This document shows positions 10,501 through 20,000 of a DNA stretch of 64,000 nucleotides, piece after piece. Origin of the DNA: Pyropia yezoensis (Eukaryota > Rhodophyta > Bangiophyceae > Bangiales > Bangiaceae); assembly GCA_009829735.1 (NCBI GenBank), contig CM020618.1, positions 42,794,878-42,858,877 on the forward strand, given 5' to 3'. Made by a program: the position numbers and the translations under genes. Position 1 is the first letter of the stretch. Each line of letters starts with the position of its first letter. Below the pieces are notes generated by a model. That model had not been told where the DNA came from. It saw only the letters and a list, made by a program, of their open reading frames with translations, and did no database searches.

Positions 10501-11562
10501 ACACGGGTATCCCCACTCAAGGATATCACAGCCGTGGACGTTCTGAGTGAGTTACTCGACGTCTGGGTTGCCAGTTATGGCATCCCCGACTCTATCCTTT
10601 CGGATAACGGACCACAGTTTGCGTCCGTCCTGTATCAGGGAGTCATGAAGATGTTGGGGGTGCAGACGAACTTCGCCACCCCTTACCATCCCCAGACTAA
10701 TGGGCAGGTGGAACGATTCAACAGGACTCTAGTGCGCCAGTTGCGTCACTATGTCCATGACCATGTAGTCACATGGGCTCGTTATGCGTCACTACTCGTG
10801 ACAGCATACAACTCCCAGGTACACAGTAGTACGGGAGAGGCACCGTTTGCCTTCGTCTGCCCCCGACGACTTCCGTCAGTAGCTGTGGAGCGTCTCACCC
10901 AGACTGAGGGTGAGACTTCGACTCAAACACCGAGTCAGGCGAAAGCCTCCCTACTCCAGAGACTGGAGGAGATGATACCCCTTGTCCGGGCTACTATGGA
11001 GAAGGCCCAAGCCCGTTACAAGAGGTACTTCGATGTCCGAGTCAGACATCGTCGCGATCCGCTCCGAGTTGGAGATTGGATTTATGTTAACTCCCACGAC
11101 AATAAGGGAGGGAAATTGGTCTTCAAGACTCTGGGACCATATCACATCCTTAAAACGGATGGACGTCGGTTAACCATCGAGAGTGATGATGGTATCCGGA
11201 CAATAAATGGGAATCACGCGACTCGCGCACCCGAACCCCCAGAGGGAGATCCCGCTTGGGAAAGGGCTTTGCAAGCATGGAAAGTCCCATCCTTGCCGAC
11301 CTCTTCCAATAAGCCATTGGAGGCGGTGTTCGACAAGTTTGTCGGGCACGGATATGATGAGTCGGGGCGACTCATGCTCCGAGTCAGGTGGTTCGGGTAT
11401 GGACCAACTTCCGACACATGGGAGTTTGTAGAGGACCTACCAGTAGAGAAGGTCCGTAGATACTGCCAGACTGTGGGCATATCTATACGCCGACGTAGCA
11501 CTCGTACGTCGGGGGATGAAGTCCCTGCTCCAAGTCAGAGCAGAGCGGCAAGCCAACCATGA
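7573..11562 (+). CDS. pol: Pol polyprotein: protease, reverse transcriptase, RNase H, integrase, chromodomain
   Basis: The coordinates start at the first ATG in this frame, but translation probably enters at 7528 by -1 frameshifting from gag. Residues 69-71 (DTG, in VDTGSAASLI) are the aspartic protease site. RT follows with RFCIDYRKLN, LPFGLCNAPATFQR and the YLDD catalytic box at 509-512. RNase H begins near residue 656 (VDVDASYDQLG) and includes CDHKALKW. Integrase has an HHCC zinc finger (about 10219-10347), then the D,D35E core with AVDLLGPLP, SDNGPQF and NGQVERFNRTL. A C-terminal chromodomain (about residues 1247-1297, with VRWFGYGPTSDTWE) marks a chromovirus; such domains direct insertion to particular chromatin. 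The 1,329-residue frame is uninterrupted, so the element may be active. Confidence 0.95.
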   Translation: MKRVASRSPTHGRVKVLTRPRGVRPRDKAPPQKHDPSRIVSVLVGSNYQVAARLWLQDGYEFTSRVIVDTGSAASLIRQDLLPEGTDVSPAGSPEWRMFDVNGGLLPIVGSIALTVCIGFYQTQVNFGVVSNMSVPVLLGTDYLDLHVPAVCGPEGIIRMRNGETVPILRKGRTVSPTTHQPRENSPKGGGSTTHVRVCKGTVVPPRSRTFVRVRTRFRGNGLVSPVDRVYYTHQVQVAWGPMTCGDDQTWWVEVLNTSEEPRRLPGGMKIASISTFEGNVVAVTQQQWEDIGMAGSADQSSSSTAKSPTVHRENIPECLHGRLDELIQKHHKLWNGDLGLIKATEHRIVLKPGARPVRLSPYRMGPDSRELTREQVQRMQDMGVIEPCSSEWASPIVLVPKSDGTMRFCIDYRKLNERTVRDSYPLPRMDDCLDSLGEAQYFSTLDCNAGYWQIPIRKEDRHLTTFTCHCGVYQCTRLPFGLCNAPATFQRAIDLILAGVKWQIALVYLDDIIVFSGTAEEHLSHLDRVFTLLGEAGVTLKPTKCHLFSNEVEYLGHIVRPGRILVNEKNLMAIRRAKFPQTQTQLRSFLGMCNVYRRFVANYAKVSAPLNHLVSSKMPKRLDAPKPPEQEAFDRLRELLCNPPVLAIPRPGAHYIVDVDASYDQLGCCLLQQQPSGEYLPVGYFSKGLSPAQKNYSVTEVEGLGVVWAVSMLRPYIEGRKFLIRCDHKALKWILTTTACTNNRLNRWRLCLAEFDYDVEYRPGPKHAVADALSRIPTDGKDTSPIPEELPHVAVTTRSGTVLDPRMPGMAKLLPVSLDEFVQAQESDKLCRRLRKELDQAQPTRFFLNDNGILCRKGYTQGDKQVVVPKELRKSILQREHSSPLGGHPGSTRMYQTLRKKYYWPSLVADVYGYVAACATCAKNRLMESRQTSSMRLFPATEPFAAIAVDLLGPLPRTPEGYEYLLVMCDRFTKLTRVSPLKDITAVDVLSELLDVWVASYGIPDSILSDNGPQFASVLYQGVMKMLGVQTNFATPYHPQTNGQVERFNRTLVRQLRHYVHDHVVTWARYASLLVTAYNSQVHSSTGEAPFAFVCPRRLPSVAVERLTQTEGETSTQTPSQAKASLLQRLEEMIPLVRATMEKAQARYKRYFDVRVRHRRDPLRVGDWIYVNSHDNKGGKLVFKTLGPYHILKTDGRRLTIESDDGIRTINGNHATRAPEPPEGDPAWERALQAWKVPSLPTSSNKPLEAVFDKFVGHGYDESGRLMLRVRWFGYGPTSDTWEFVEDLPVEKVRRYCQTVGISIRRRSTRTSGDEVPAPSQSRAASQP

Positions 11563-11745
11563 GTACAAACACATACCATGGTTCTTCAAAGATTCTCTAC
11601 TAACAAAGCCGACTATGGCACAATACAAAACGAGAAGAATACCCACCACTCTTCTCACCAAGGAAAGAACAAGTCGTTCGACCGCTGACTCTAGCGTTCC
11701 ATATGGCCACCCCCAGCACTATAGGGACCGCCCGACCACGAACCC

Positions 11746-12245
11746 NNNNNNNNNNNNNNNNNNNNNNNNNNNNNNNNNNNNNNNNNNNNNNNNNNNNNNN
11801 NNNNNNNNNNNNNNNNNNNNNNNNNNNNNNNNNNNNNNNNNNNNNNNNNNNNNNNNNNNNNNNNNNNNNNNNNNNNNNNNNNNNNNNNNNNNNNNNNNNN
11901 NNNNNNNNNNNNNNNNNNNNNNNNNNNNNNNNNNNNNNNNNNNNNNNNNNNNNNNNNNNNNNNNNNNNNNNNNNNNNNNNNNNNNNNNNNNNNNNNNNNN
12001 NNNNNNNNNNNNNNNNNNNNNNNNNNNNNNNNNNNNNNNNNNNNNNNNNNNNNNNNNNNNNNNNNNNNNNNNNNNNNNNNNNNNNNNNNNNNNNNNNNNN
12101 NNNNNNNNNNNNNNNNNNNNNNNNNNNNNNNNNNNNNNNNNNNNNNNNNNNNNNNNNNNNNNNNNNNNNNNNNNNNNNNNNNNNNNNNNNNNNNNNNNNN
12201 NNNNNNNNNNNNNNNNNNNNNNNNNNNNNNNNNNNNNNNNNNNNN
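11746..12245. other. assembly gap (500 N) flanked by duplicated contig ends
   Basis: Exactly 500 N, a default gap size. The sequence after the gap (12246-13967) repeats 9994-11715 with only one difference that I see (T at 10111, A at 12363). Reading across the gap therefore duplicates the pol C-terminus. The last ~30 bases before the gap (11716-11745) do not match the second copy. Confidence 0.95.
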
Positions 12246-13814
12246 ATGCCTGGCATGGCCAAATTATTACCCGTGTCTTTGGATGAGTTTGTCCAGGCAC
12301 AGGAGAGCGACAAACTTTGTCGACGACTCAGGAAGGAGCTCGACCAGGCTCAACCGACTCGGATCTTCCTGAATGACAACGGCATACTCTGCCGTAAGGG
12401 ATATACCCAGGGGGACAAGCAAGTCGTCGTCCCCAAGGAGTTACGCAAGAGTATCCTCCAACGGGAGCACTCCTCACCGTTGGGTGGACACCCAGGGTCT
12501 ACGAGGATGTATCAGACCCTACGTAAGAAGTACTATTGGCCATCACTCGTGGCTGATGTGTACGGATATGTAGCCGCATGCGCGACTTGCGCAAAGAATA
12601 GACTCATGGAGTCCCGGCAGACTTCTTCCATGAGACTCTTTCCTGCAACAGAGCCGTTTGCAGCGATAGCAGTGGACTTACTCGGTCCACTACCACGAAC
12701 ACCTGAAGGATATGAGTACCTTCTGGTGATGTGTGATCGCTTCACTAAGCTCACACGGGTATCCCCACTCAAGGATATCACAGCCGTGGACGTTCTGAGT
12801 GAGTTACTCGACGTCTGGGTTGCCAGTTATGGCATCCCCGACTCTATCCTTTCGGATAACGGACCACAGTTTGCGTCCGTCCTGTATCAGGGAGTCATGA
12901 AGATGTTGGGGGTGCAGACGAACTTCGCCACCCCTTACCATCCCCAGACTAATGGGCAGGTGGAACGATTCAACAGGACTCTAGTGCGCCAGTTGCGTCA
13001 CTATGTCCATGACCATGTAGTCACATGGGCTCGTTATGCGTCACTACTCGTGACAGCATACAACTCCCAGGTACACAGTAGTACGGGAGAGGCACCGTTT
13101 GCCTTCGTCTGCCCCCGACGACTTCCGTCAGTAGCTGTGGAGCGTCTCACCCAGACTGAGGGTGAGACTTCGACTCAAACACCGAGTCAGGCGAAAGCCT
13201 CCCTACTCCAGAGACTGGAGGAGATGATACCCCTTGTCCGGGCTACTATGGAGAAGGCCCAAGCCCGTTACAAGAGGTACTTCGATGTCCGAGTCAGACA
13301 TCGTCGCGATCCGCTCCGAGTTGGAGATTGGATTTATGTTAACTCCCACGACAATAAGGGAGGGAAATTGGTCTTCAAGACTCTGGGACCATATCACATC
13401 CTTAAAACGGATGGACGTCGGTTAACCATCGAGAGTGATGATGGTATCCGGACAATAAATGGGAATCACGCGACTCGCGCACCCGAACCCCCAGAGGGAG
13501 ATCCCGCTTGGGAAAGGGCTTTGCAAGCATGGAAAGTCCCATCCTTGCCGACCTCTTCCAATAAGCCATTGGAGGCGGTGTTCGACAAGTTTGTCGGGCA
13601 CGGATATGATGAGTCGGGGCGACTCATGCTCCGAGTCAGGTGGTTCGGGTATGGACCAACTTCCGACACATGGGAGTTTGTAGAGGACCTACCAGTAGAG
13701 AAGGTCCGTAGATACTGCCAGACTGTGGGCATATCTATACGCCGACGTAGCACTCGTACGTCGGGGGATGAAGTCCCTGCTCCAAGTCAGAGCAGAGCGG
13801 CAAGCCAACCATGA
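12246..13814 (+). pseudogene. second copy of the Pol C-terminal half (integrase and chromodomain), probably an assembly duplicate
   Basis: Frame and sequence repeat the last 523 codons of pol at an offset of 2,252 bases, starting at the internal codon ATG-CCT-GGC. The one visible change turns RFF into RIF. It has its own intact integrase HHCC, catalytic core and chromodomain, but no protease or RT and no 5' part because the N gap precedes it. I take it as the true 3' continuation of the element, with 9994-11715 being the same sequence assembled twice. A real tandem duplication or two alleles cannot be excluded. Confidence 0.8.
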
Positions 13815-14741
13815 GTACAAACACATACCATGGTTCTTCAAAGATTCTCTACTAACAAAGCCGACTATGGCACAATACAAAACGAGAAGAATACCCACCA
13901 CTCTTCTCACCAAGGAAAGAACAAGTCGTTCGACCGCTGACTCTAGCGTTCCATATGGCCACCCCCACCACCCTGGGAGAAAAGGGTACTGGTGCTCACG
14001 CTCCTCCAGAGGTACGTGGGTGAACTCCACCCGCGACCCGTGGATGAGGAAGCCCGAGGAGCCCCGGAGTCGGAACTCCTCTCGCACCACGCCGTGTTGG
14101 GCGTGGGCGTCCTCTCCGCCCAGGTAGGGACGGGGAAGGGCACACCACTCGGTAGACACAACCGCGTGGGTGTCGTCGATCTCCTTGTCGCCCGACCCCA
14201 AGGCGAGGGAGGTTGACAACGCCTGGACTTCAGGCGCGTCCGCCAGGCAGAGTAGCGCTGGTAGGTCGCAGACCACCCCATCAGGTAGAGTCCCCTGGTT
14301 GGGGTACCGACGAGTCCGGCGGTACCATACGTCGGTCCGCCGTGGCTCGGGGATGATCAAGTAGACATCCTTGAGCTTGCAGTCGGGAAGCTCCCCGACT
14401 GACTTGGGAGGCGCCCAGGCTCGGGGCCCCATAGGAGGACGGGGCCGCGGCGGGAGTAGCAGCCGTGACTCAGGAAGGCGGGGGATGGGAGTTACATCCC
14501 CTTCCGCCACCGGGTTGGAAGACCCATCCCCCGGTGGGACCACGGCCGAGGGGGCAGTAGGAGGTGATGGGGCGGGGACGGCTGAGGCGGCCGCCTCCGA
14601 CCCTCGCCCGGGACGAGTCGTCTCCATGGCCGACCCCCGGCTGAGAGACTCCTCAGTCCCGAGGGCCTCCTCTCCCGTCCGTCGCTTGTCCGACAGAGAC
14701 GTCGGAGACGGGGACAAAGGCCGACTCGGCTCACCCGCCAT
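13689..14741 (-). CDS. antisense accessory ORF between pol and 3' LTR
   Basis: A 350-residue frame runs opposite to gag-pol, starting at ATG 14741 (the frame is open further upstream to 15194). Its 3' end overlaps the pol C-terminus. I do not recognise the family. The first ~110 residues are Ser/Pro/Arg-rich. The middle is mixed and protein-like (LPDCKLKDVYLIIPEPRRTD, GVVCDLPALLCLADAPEVQA, FLPGWWGWPYG). Near the C-terminus LVRRVVGILLVLYCAIVGFV could be a membrane segment. Some plant Ty3/gypsy lineages carry sense or antisense extra ORFs at this position. Composition in the middle part differs from the G/C-homopolymer sequence downstream, which supports coding. Expression is unproven. Confidence 0.5.
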   Translation of the reverse strand: MAGEPSRPLSPSPTSLSDKRRTGEEALGTEESLSRGSAMETTRPGRGSEAAASAVPAPSPPTAPSAVVPPGDGSSNPVAEGDVTPIPRLPESRLLLPPRPRPPMGPRAWAPPKSVGELPDCKLKDVYLIIPEPRRTDVWYRRTRRYPNQGTLPDGVVCDLPALLCLADAPEVQALSTSLALGSGDKEIDDTHAVVSTEWCALPRPYLGGEDAHAQHGVVREEFRLRGSSGFLIHGSRVEFTHVPLEEREHQYPFLPGWWGWPYGTLESAVERLVLSLVRRVVGILLVLYCAIVGFVSRESLKNHGMCLYSWLACRSALTWSRDFIPRRTSATSAYRYAHSLAVSTDLLYW

Positions 14742-14751
14742 CACGCGATCA

Positions 14752-15230
14752 ACCTTGACCGACTCGGTGAGGTTGAGCACGGGGGGGGACACGACCCGCT
14801 CCCCCTCCGACGACAACCAACCTTGACCGACTCGGTGAGGTAGAGCAAGGGGGGGGGACACGACCCACACCCCCCACCGACAACGAAGAAGCCCGACACA
14901 AGGGGCAGCGCGGGGAAAACACAACCCCGCCGACGAAGAGAAGGGGGGGGGACACGACCCGCGCCCCCACCGACAACGAAGACGCCCGACACAGGGGCGG
15001 AAGGGGGAAGACACCACCCCAACCAACGACACCAACCGCACGGCGGGAAGAGACAGACCCGCCGACGCGAGGGAGCAGCGGCGGGAAGGCACACACCCGC
15101 CCGCACACACGAAGGGGAGAGAAGACCCCGCACCGGCGGCCGAGTCCCACCGCCGGCGACCGAGTGCAACACCCCCAACTCGGGGTGCGCACACCCCTCA
15201 ACCCTGACTAGAAAGGGGGGGAAGGAGTGA
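14752..15230. repeat. degenerate G-run repeats in retroelement 3' region
   Basis: The phrase CCTTGACCGACTCGGTGAGG occurs at about 14753 and 14821. Similar blocks of G8-9 followed by ACACGACCC recur, with spacers of the type CCGACAACGAAGA(A/C)GCCCGACAC. These look like diverged tandem units in the noncoding stretch between the antisense ORF and the 3' LTR. The remainder up to 15731 shows no feature I can name. Confidence 0.6.
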
Positions 15231-15731
15231 GGAACACCCCGCAGAGAGCCAGCTGGGGGTGGATCGAGCTGAAGGGGGGGACACAACCCGACCCCCCGAG
15301 AGCAACCGTACCCCAACTGAAGGGGCAGGTGCAGGTCGACGTTCCGAGTGAGAACGTCGACGCCCTACTCCTCCAGTTGAGGGGCAGGGGGTGTGGCGGA
15401 GGTACGCCGACACCCAGATTAGGAGGCTCACCCACACGTGAGTCCACCCGTGGAGCACCCTGACCAGGTGGGGGACGACTTTCCCCCACACCTGTTTCGC
15501 GTGGAGGGGGCTCCTCTACCCAGTGTCAGGGCAGAGAGCGCACCCCACGGAGAGGGACTGCCTCTCCCGGAGGGCCCCGCCGGACGCGAGTGCAACCCCG
15601 GCGTAACCCTGGTGCACGCTAGACGCCAGCGATGCACCGTACTTTGCATCTCAACTCGGGAATTGCATCCTCCTCTCCCGGTCACTGCGACTCGCCGCTG
15701 ATTGGACGTCCACCGGGACGGCTGGACTTTT

Positions 15732-15744
15732 GAGAAGGGGGAAA
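15732..15744 (+). promoter_or_regulatory. polypurine tract
   Basis: GAGAAGGGGGAAA directly abuts the TGTGGG start of the 3' LTR. This is the expected position and composition for the plus-strand primer in reverse transcription. Confidence 0.85.
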
Positions 15745-16283
15745 TGTGGGAGATTGGGCCGGAATTCGGTACCAATACTTTGAAGATTCGGGTCAAGTGG
15801 ACCTGACCGGAAGTCGAAATTCACCCGACCCACGATGGTGAAACTTCTGACTTCTGGACGGAAATTCGACTAGGACTTCCGACATACTAGAGCAGGGTAA
15901 TGCTGCTGGTATTTGTTTCTTGGGATTTTTGCACGGGAGCCAGACGGATTTCTACGCTTTGAGTTCTTTGCATGTGGAGTGATATGATTGGTTTGTTTGA
16001 GGGTTCATTTTCTGAGTGTTTTGAGGGGTTGCGTGAGCGTGTGAGGAGGGTTGATAAGGAGGGACAGCAAGGCGGGGAGGGCCCACCTTGGCTGGCCAAG
16101 CAAGAAAACACCGTCTGGCTCCGACACATCTTGTTCGTGCCTTGGTGAGTGGACCCGCTCACCACACGCAAGTTCCGTGTTCGGCTGTGTGGAGGTGCTT
16201 GCTTCCGGTGTCCCAAGTTGGGATATCGGCAATACTCCTCTTCCTTCCCTGACTCGGGGTTGGTGCTTGGGAGTACTGCTACA
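15745..16283 (+). repeat. 3' LTR, 539 bp
   Basis: Same sequence as 5057-5595. It is followed at once by Crypton coding sequence (GGCTGGACGACGGC). Confidence 0.95.
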
Positions 16284-17081
16284 GGCTGGACGACGGCTTC
16301 TCCGCGGTCAGTGCACATGCAAAGGAGCACGCTGACGCCATCCTCGCTGCCGGTGCCTCGGCGCAGAAAGCTAACTCGGAGGAGCTCGCAGGGCTCCGAT
16401 CCGAGATAGCGCAGCTGCGCGCCGTCTTGTCGCGGCTGGTGCCGCTGAACTTGGCAGCAGCCACACTGCCTTCAACGACCACGCTACCTCAGCGAGGTGC
16501 GTGCGCCGGCCTCGATGCTGGACTGCCAGCGCTTTTTGCCTGCCCCCAAGGCTCCCCGTGCGGGTGCTGCCTCGGCGTTGCCGCAGCTGTCGGCCAGCCT
16601 GCAACCTGGAGTGGAGCAGCCACCATCCCTGCCAACGGTTCCGACGATGTGGCTCAAGGACAAGCAGAAGGTGAACGAATTGACGGTTCTCAAGAAGCTC
16701 GAAGGCGTCCCTATCGCGGACGACGGCAAGCGCTGCGTGCCACTGGTCAGGATGGAACCTAACCTGTCGTGGGAGATGGCTTTGGACGAGTACGCGTTTG
16801 GCACCCGTACGCGTTTGTCCCTGCGCGAGGCGGAGCAGCATTTTGGGTCCCTTTGGCGCCTGATGGAGCCCGACGCCAAGAAAAAGAAGCGCCTGACGGG
16901 TCTTTACAGCAGCCGGCTGCCCCTGTACCGCGCGTTTGAGAGAGAGTACGCGCAGCGCGGCCGTGTCGTGGGCGTGGCTGGCGTCGTCTCAATCCTCAAG
17001 CAGAAGTATCCGGACAAGCGTCGGTCCAAGGAGATCATCAAGGCCATGGCCGTCGACTACCCCTCGTCAGCACGAGTCTAG
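16284..17081 (+). pseudogene. Crypton C-terminal part with GCR1_C-like domain
   Basis: This continues the protein broken at 5056. The first frame (16286 to about 16495) reads as a coiled coil (AHAKEHADAILAAGASAQKA, LRSEIAQLRAVLSRL). A frame change is then needed near 16490-16500 to enter the frame that ends at 17081. That second part has MEPNLSWEMALDEYAFG, EAEQHFGSLWR and LYSSRLPLYRAFE, matching the layout of the GCR1_C DNA-binding domain that follows the recombinase in fungal Cryptons. It ends DYPSSARV-stop. The frame change is not in a homopolymer, so it may be a real lesion or a short intron. Together with the upstream TAG it suggests a decayed element. Confidence 0.7.
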
Positions 17082-20000
17082 AGCCCCTCATAAAGTGCAA
17101 GTGCTGCATTTAAAGGTAGTACGTGAGCATCGGACACACGGGTGACATGGGCGGGATGCGGGATGTGGCTGATAAGGGGGCGGTGGCTTCATCAATGTAG
17201 CAGCAGAACATGCCAATAGAGGGATGCCTTGGCGGTGCGGCCTATTCTGAGAGCCATCTCGAGGGAATGGGAGTTGGCGCGCACTTACCAATATCAAGCC
17301 CACAGCTGTTTTGGGGTAGTTCGTCTGCCTTCCCGAGGCCGCAACCAGCTGGACTAGTCGAGAAACGTTCTCACGTGCAAATGAAGGCAGTAGGAGGGGG
17401 CTCCGGCGCATACGAGCGAGAGGGAGGTGGACGCCTGAAGGGAGTTAGTCTCGCAATATTGCGTGCAAAGAGGCTCGTCACCGGCGCTCCCAGTTGGTCA
17501 TGAGCTCTCTGGAATATTTCATGTGCTCGGAATCATGGGGGAGATTGCGATAGGTTGTTCTTCGGGATAATCGTTGGCTGTTTCGGAGGGATGAAGATAA
17601 TAATTGGCTGTTTAGGGGGGATGAAGATAGTCATTGGCTGCTTCGGGGGGATGAAGATTATCATTGGCTGTTTCCGGGGGATGTCGATGCCCAGGGGCTC
17701 TTCACGTTGGATATATATGCTGGTTCGATTGCAGGATGCTGCACACGTGTCTACGAGCGGAAAGGAGGACAGGAGAGGTTGAGAGCGGTGCTCAAAGTGA
17801 GGCGGAGCCGCCAAGTGAAACGACGACGCCGCTGATACCCAGGGTGCCACAGCGACGGCGGCATCGGAGCTCCGACAAAAAGAGGGGCCCTGGGCCTCCC
17901 GCGTCGGCCGCCGCAGGATGCTCACCGCAGGAGGGGCAGCAGCGTCGGCGGCAGAGGCGGCAGCGGCGGCGGCGGCGGCGAGGGCTGTGGCGGGCGGGGG
18001 CCGTGGTGGCAGCACCGCGGCGGCGGTGCCCAAGTGGCGGCGATGGGGGTCAATCGCCTCCGGGGGCCACTCGGACGACACCGACTTGGACGCGCCGGCT
18101 GCGCCCGCCGCCCGCGACGCCTTCGCTGTTGCGACTAGATACACCGTAAGACGCCGCCTCCGCGGCAAGGCGGGCACTTCCGGCGCCATTCCATGAGCGC
18201 ATCCTGCCAGACGCATCGGGGGAGGCGGTCTGCCGCGGCGGCGCGGCGTAGGAGCACCGCCACCGCCGCTGCGGCCACCGAGGCCACTGCCGCTGAGACC
18301 GCCGACATGGACACCCCACCGCCCTCTATGCGAACGCCACCACCAAAACCGCCGCAACTGCCACGATCAAGACCGGTCGCAGCAGCACCGCAATTGCCTG
18401 TAGCAGCAGCGCCACTGCAGCTGCCGGTGGTTCTGCCGCCCGCGCGCCTCGCAGTAGATGTCGCTACCCGCGGAACAGGGACGGAGGCTACTTCGCCATT
18501 GTCGCCTGTCCTGCAGGTCCGCTCGGGTGAGGGGTCCACGGCCGCGCCCGCCGCCGCCGCGGCACCCACCCCAGCTGAAGCTGCCGCCGCCGCCCAACGC
18601 GCCAGTGCGCCGCCGCTGCCGTGGTCGCCTCCACAGCGGCCACTGTCGGCATGCGCACAGGACGCTACCCATTCCCGCCGCAACGTTGGGTGTCAGCGGA
18701 GGAGGGTGCTGCTACACCCAGCGCCGGAGGGGGGAATGATGCTTCCGGACGGGGCAGGGCGGTGGCCAAGTAGGCTGCTCTGTGTACGGGGCATGCGGCG
18801 TCGGCCGCTCACTGTACGAAGCACTACGCCGCGTACGGAGGGGCGCCCATCAGGCGGCGGGGGCGCCCTGATGGGCGGTGCGGCATCCGCAAGGCAAGGC
18901 TGACAGTTGTACTCAGCCTGGTCAATCAACTAATGAGAAACTGCATCCTTTGCTGTTGGCCAATGATTATCCTCATCCCTCAAGCTGGCCAATCATGGGG
19001 CACTTTTGTTGTGCCAAATCAGCTTGCAAAAATACTATCGTGGGTACTGGGCAAACAGTCCGCGACGACCGGCGGGCGCAAGGACGGACGGGCGGAAGAG
19101 GGCGGCGGGTGGCCGCGAGGACGGGCGAGCTGAGGCTGCAGTGTGGATCCTCATGCACGCGGGGACATTGAGGGACGGGGGGTGTGCGTGCGCAGGCGGG
19201 CGACCTAGGAGAGGGCCGTTGCGAGCAGCGCCGTACATGACAGTCGTGACCAGCAGAGAGGCAGGCCAAAAAGCTCGGAACATACGTTTGCTTGACCCTC
19301 CTCTAGCCAGCCACCGAGTGGGGGGGGACGCGCCGTGGTCTCACAAGGCGTACATCTCAGCGGCGTTTCTCAACAGCCACGGTCAGTTCTCCCCTCCGGC
19401 ATGGCGTTGGTGGTGGCCACCCCGCCGCCGCCCTCAAGAAGACGATTGCAGTAGTAGGGGGGCGGCCGCGGGAGCCAAGCCGCGCCCGTCATCGTCTCAC
19501 CCGCCGCCCCCGCCGCCGCTCCAGCCGCAGCCTCCGCCGAGGCCTCTGCATGTGCCGCAGTCCGGCCCACAGGCCTGTCACCGCTCCTGCAGCGGCCGCC
19601 AACTCGGAGGCCACGGCCGCCTTCGGGCGTCTCCAGTGGAGCTGCGGCCACCCCGCCGCCGCCGCCGCCGCCGGCACCGTCGTCGCCACTCTGGCCCCCT
19701 CGGCGGAGGTAGTTGAGGTGGGGGAGGATTACGGCAGCCGTGTCCACCACCACCACCACTGCCGACGCCGTCACATCCCCTGCCGCATCCCCTGCAGGCG
19801 CGTCAGTCGGACCCGCAGGCCTGCCACCGCTTCTGCCGTGTCCGCGGCACGTGCGGCCACGCACCTTACTCCCGCCCGCTGATATGGGGCCGAGGGCCAC
19901 GCCGCCACCGCCGCTGCCTCGGCCGCCCCCCCTGCCTCGCCAAATGCGGTGGGGGCGGGGGCAGACACACCAGCTGGTGCCGGAGACGGGAGCTTGCCAC

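Larger units (their letters stand above)
5057..16283 (+). mobile_element. Ty3/gypsy chromovirus LTR retrotransposon, full length, inserted in Crypton
   Basis: A complete LTR retrotransposon: two 539-bp LTRs starting TGTGGGAG and ending GCTACA, a primer-binding-site candidate, gag, pol with a terminal chromodomain, an antisense ORF and a polypurine tract next to the 3' LTR. Domain order protease-RT-RNase H-integrase identifies Ty3/gypsy (Metaviridae type), and the chromodomain identifies a chromovirus. The LTRs look identical throughout, which implies recent insertion. No 5-bp target duplication is visible: ACGCG precedes the 5' LTR and GGCTG follows the 3' LTR. A 500-N gap with about 1.7 kb repeated on both sides inflates the span. 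Without the probable assembly duplication the element would be near 9 kb. Confidence 0.93.

Noticed and set aside
13743-15194. Longer version of the antisense retrotransposon ORF starting at 15194
   Set aside because: The first ~150 codons read through G-run repeats and look noncoding; ATG 14741 fits the change in composition.
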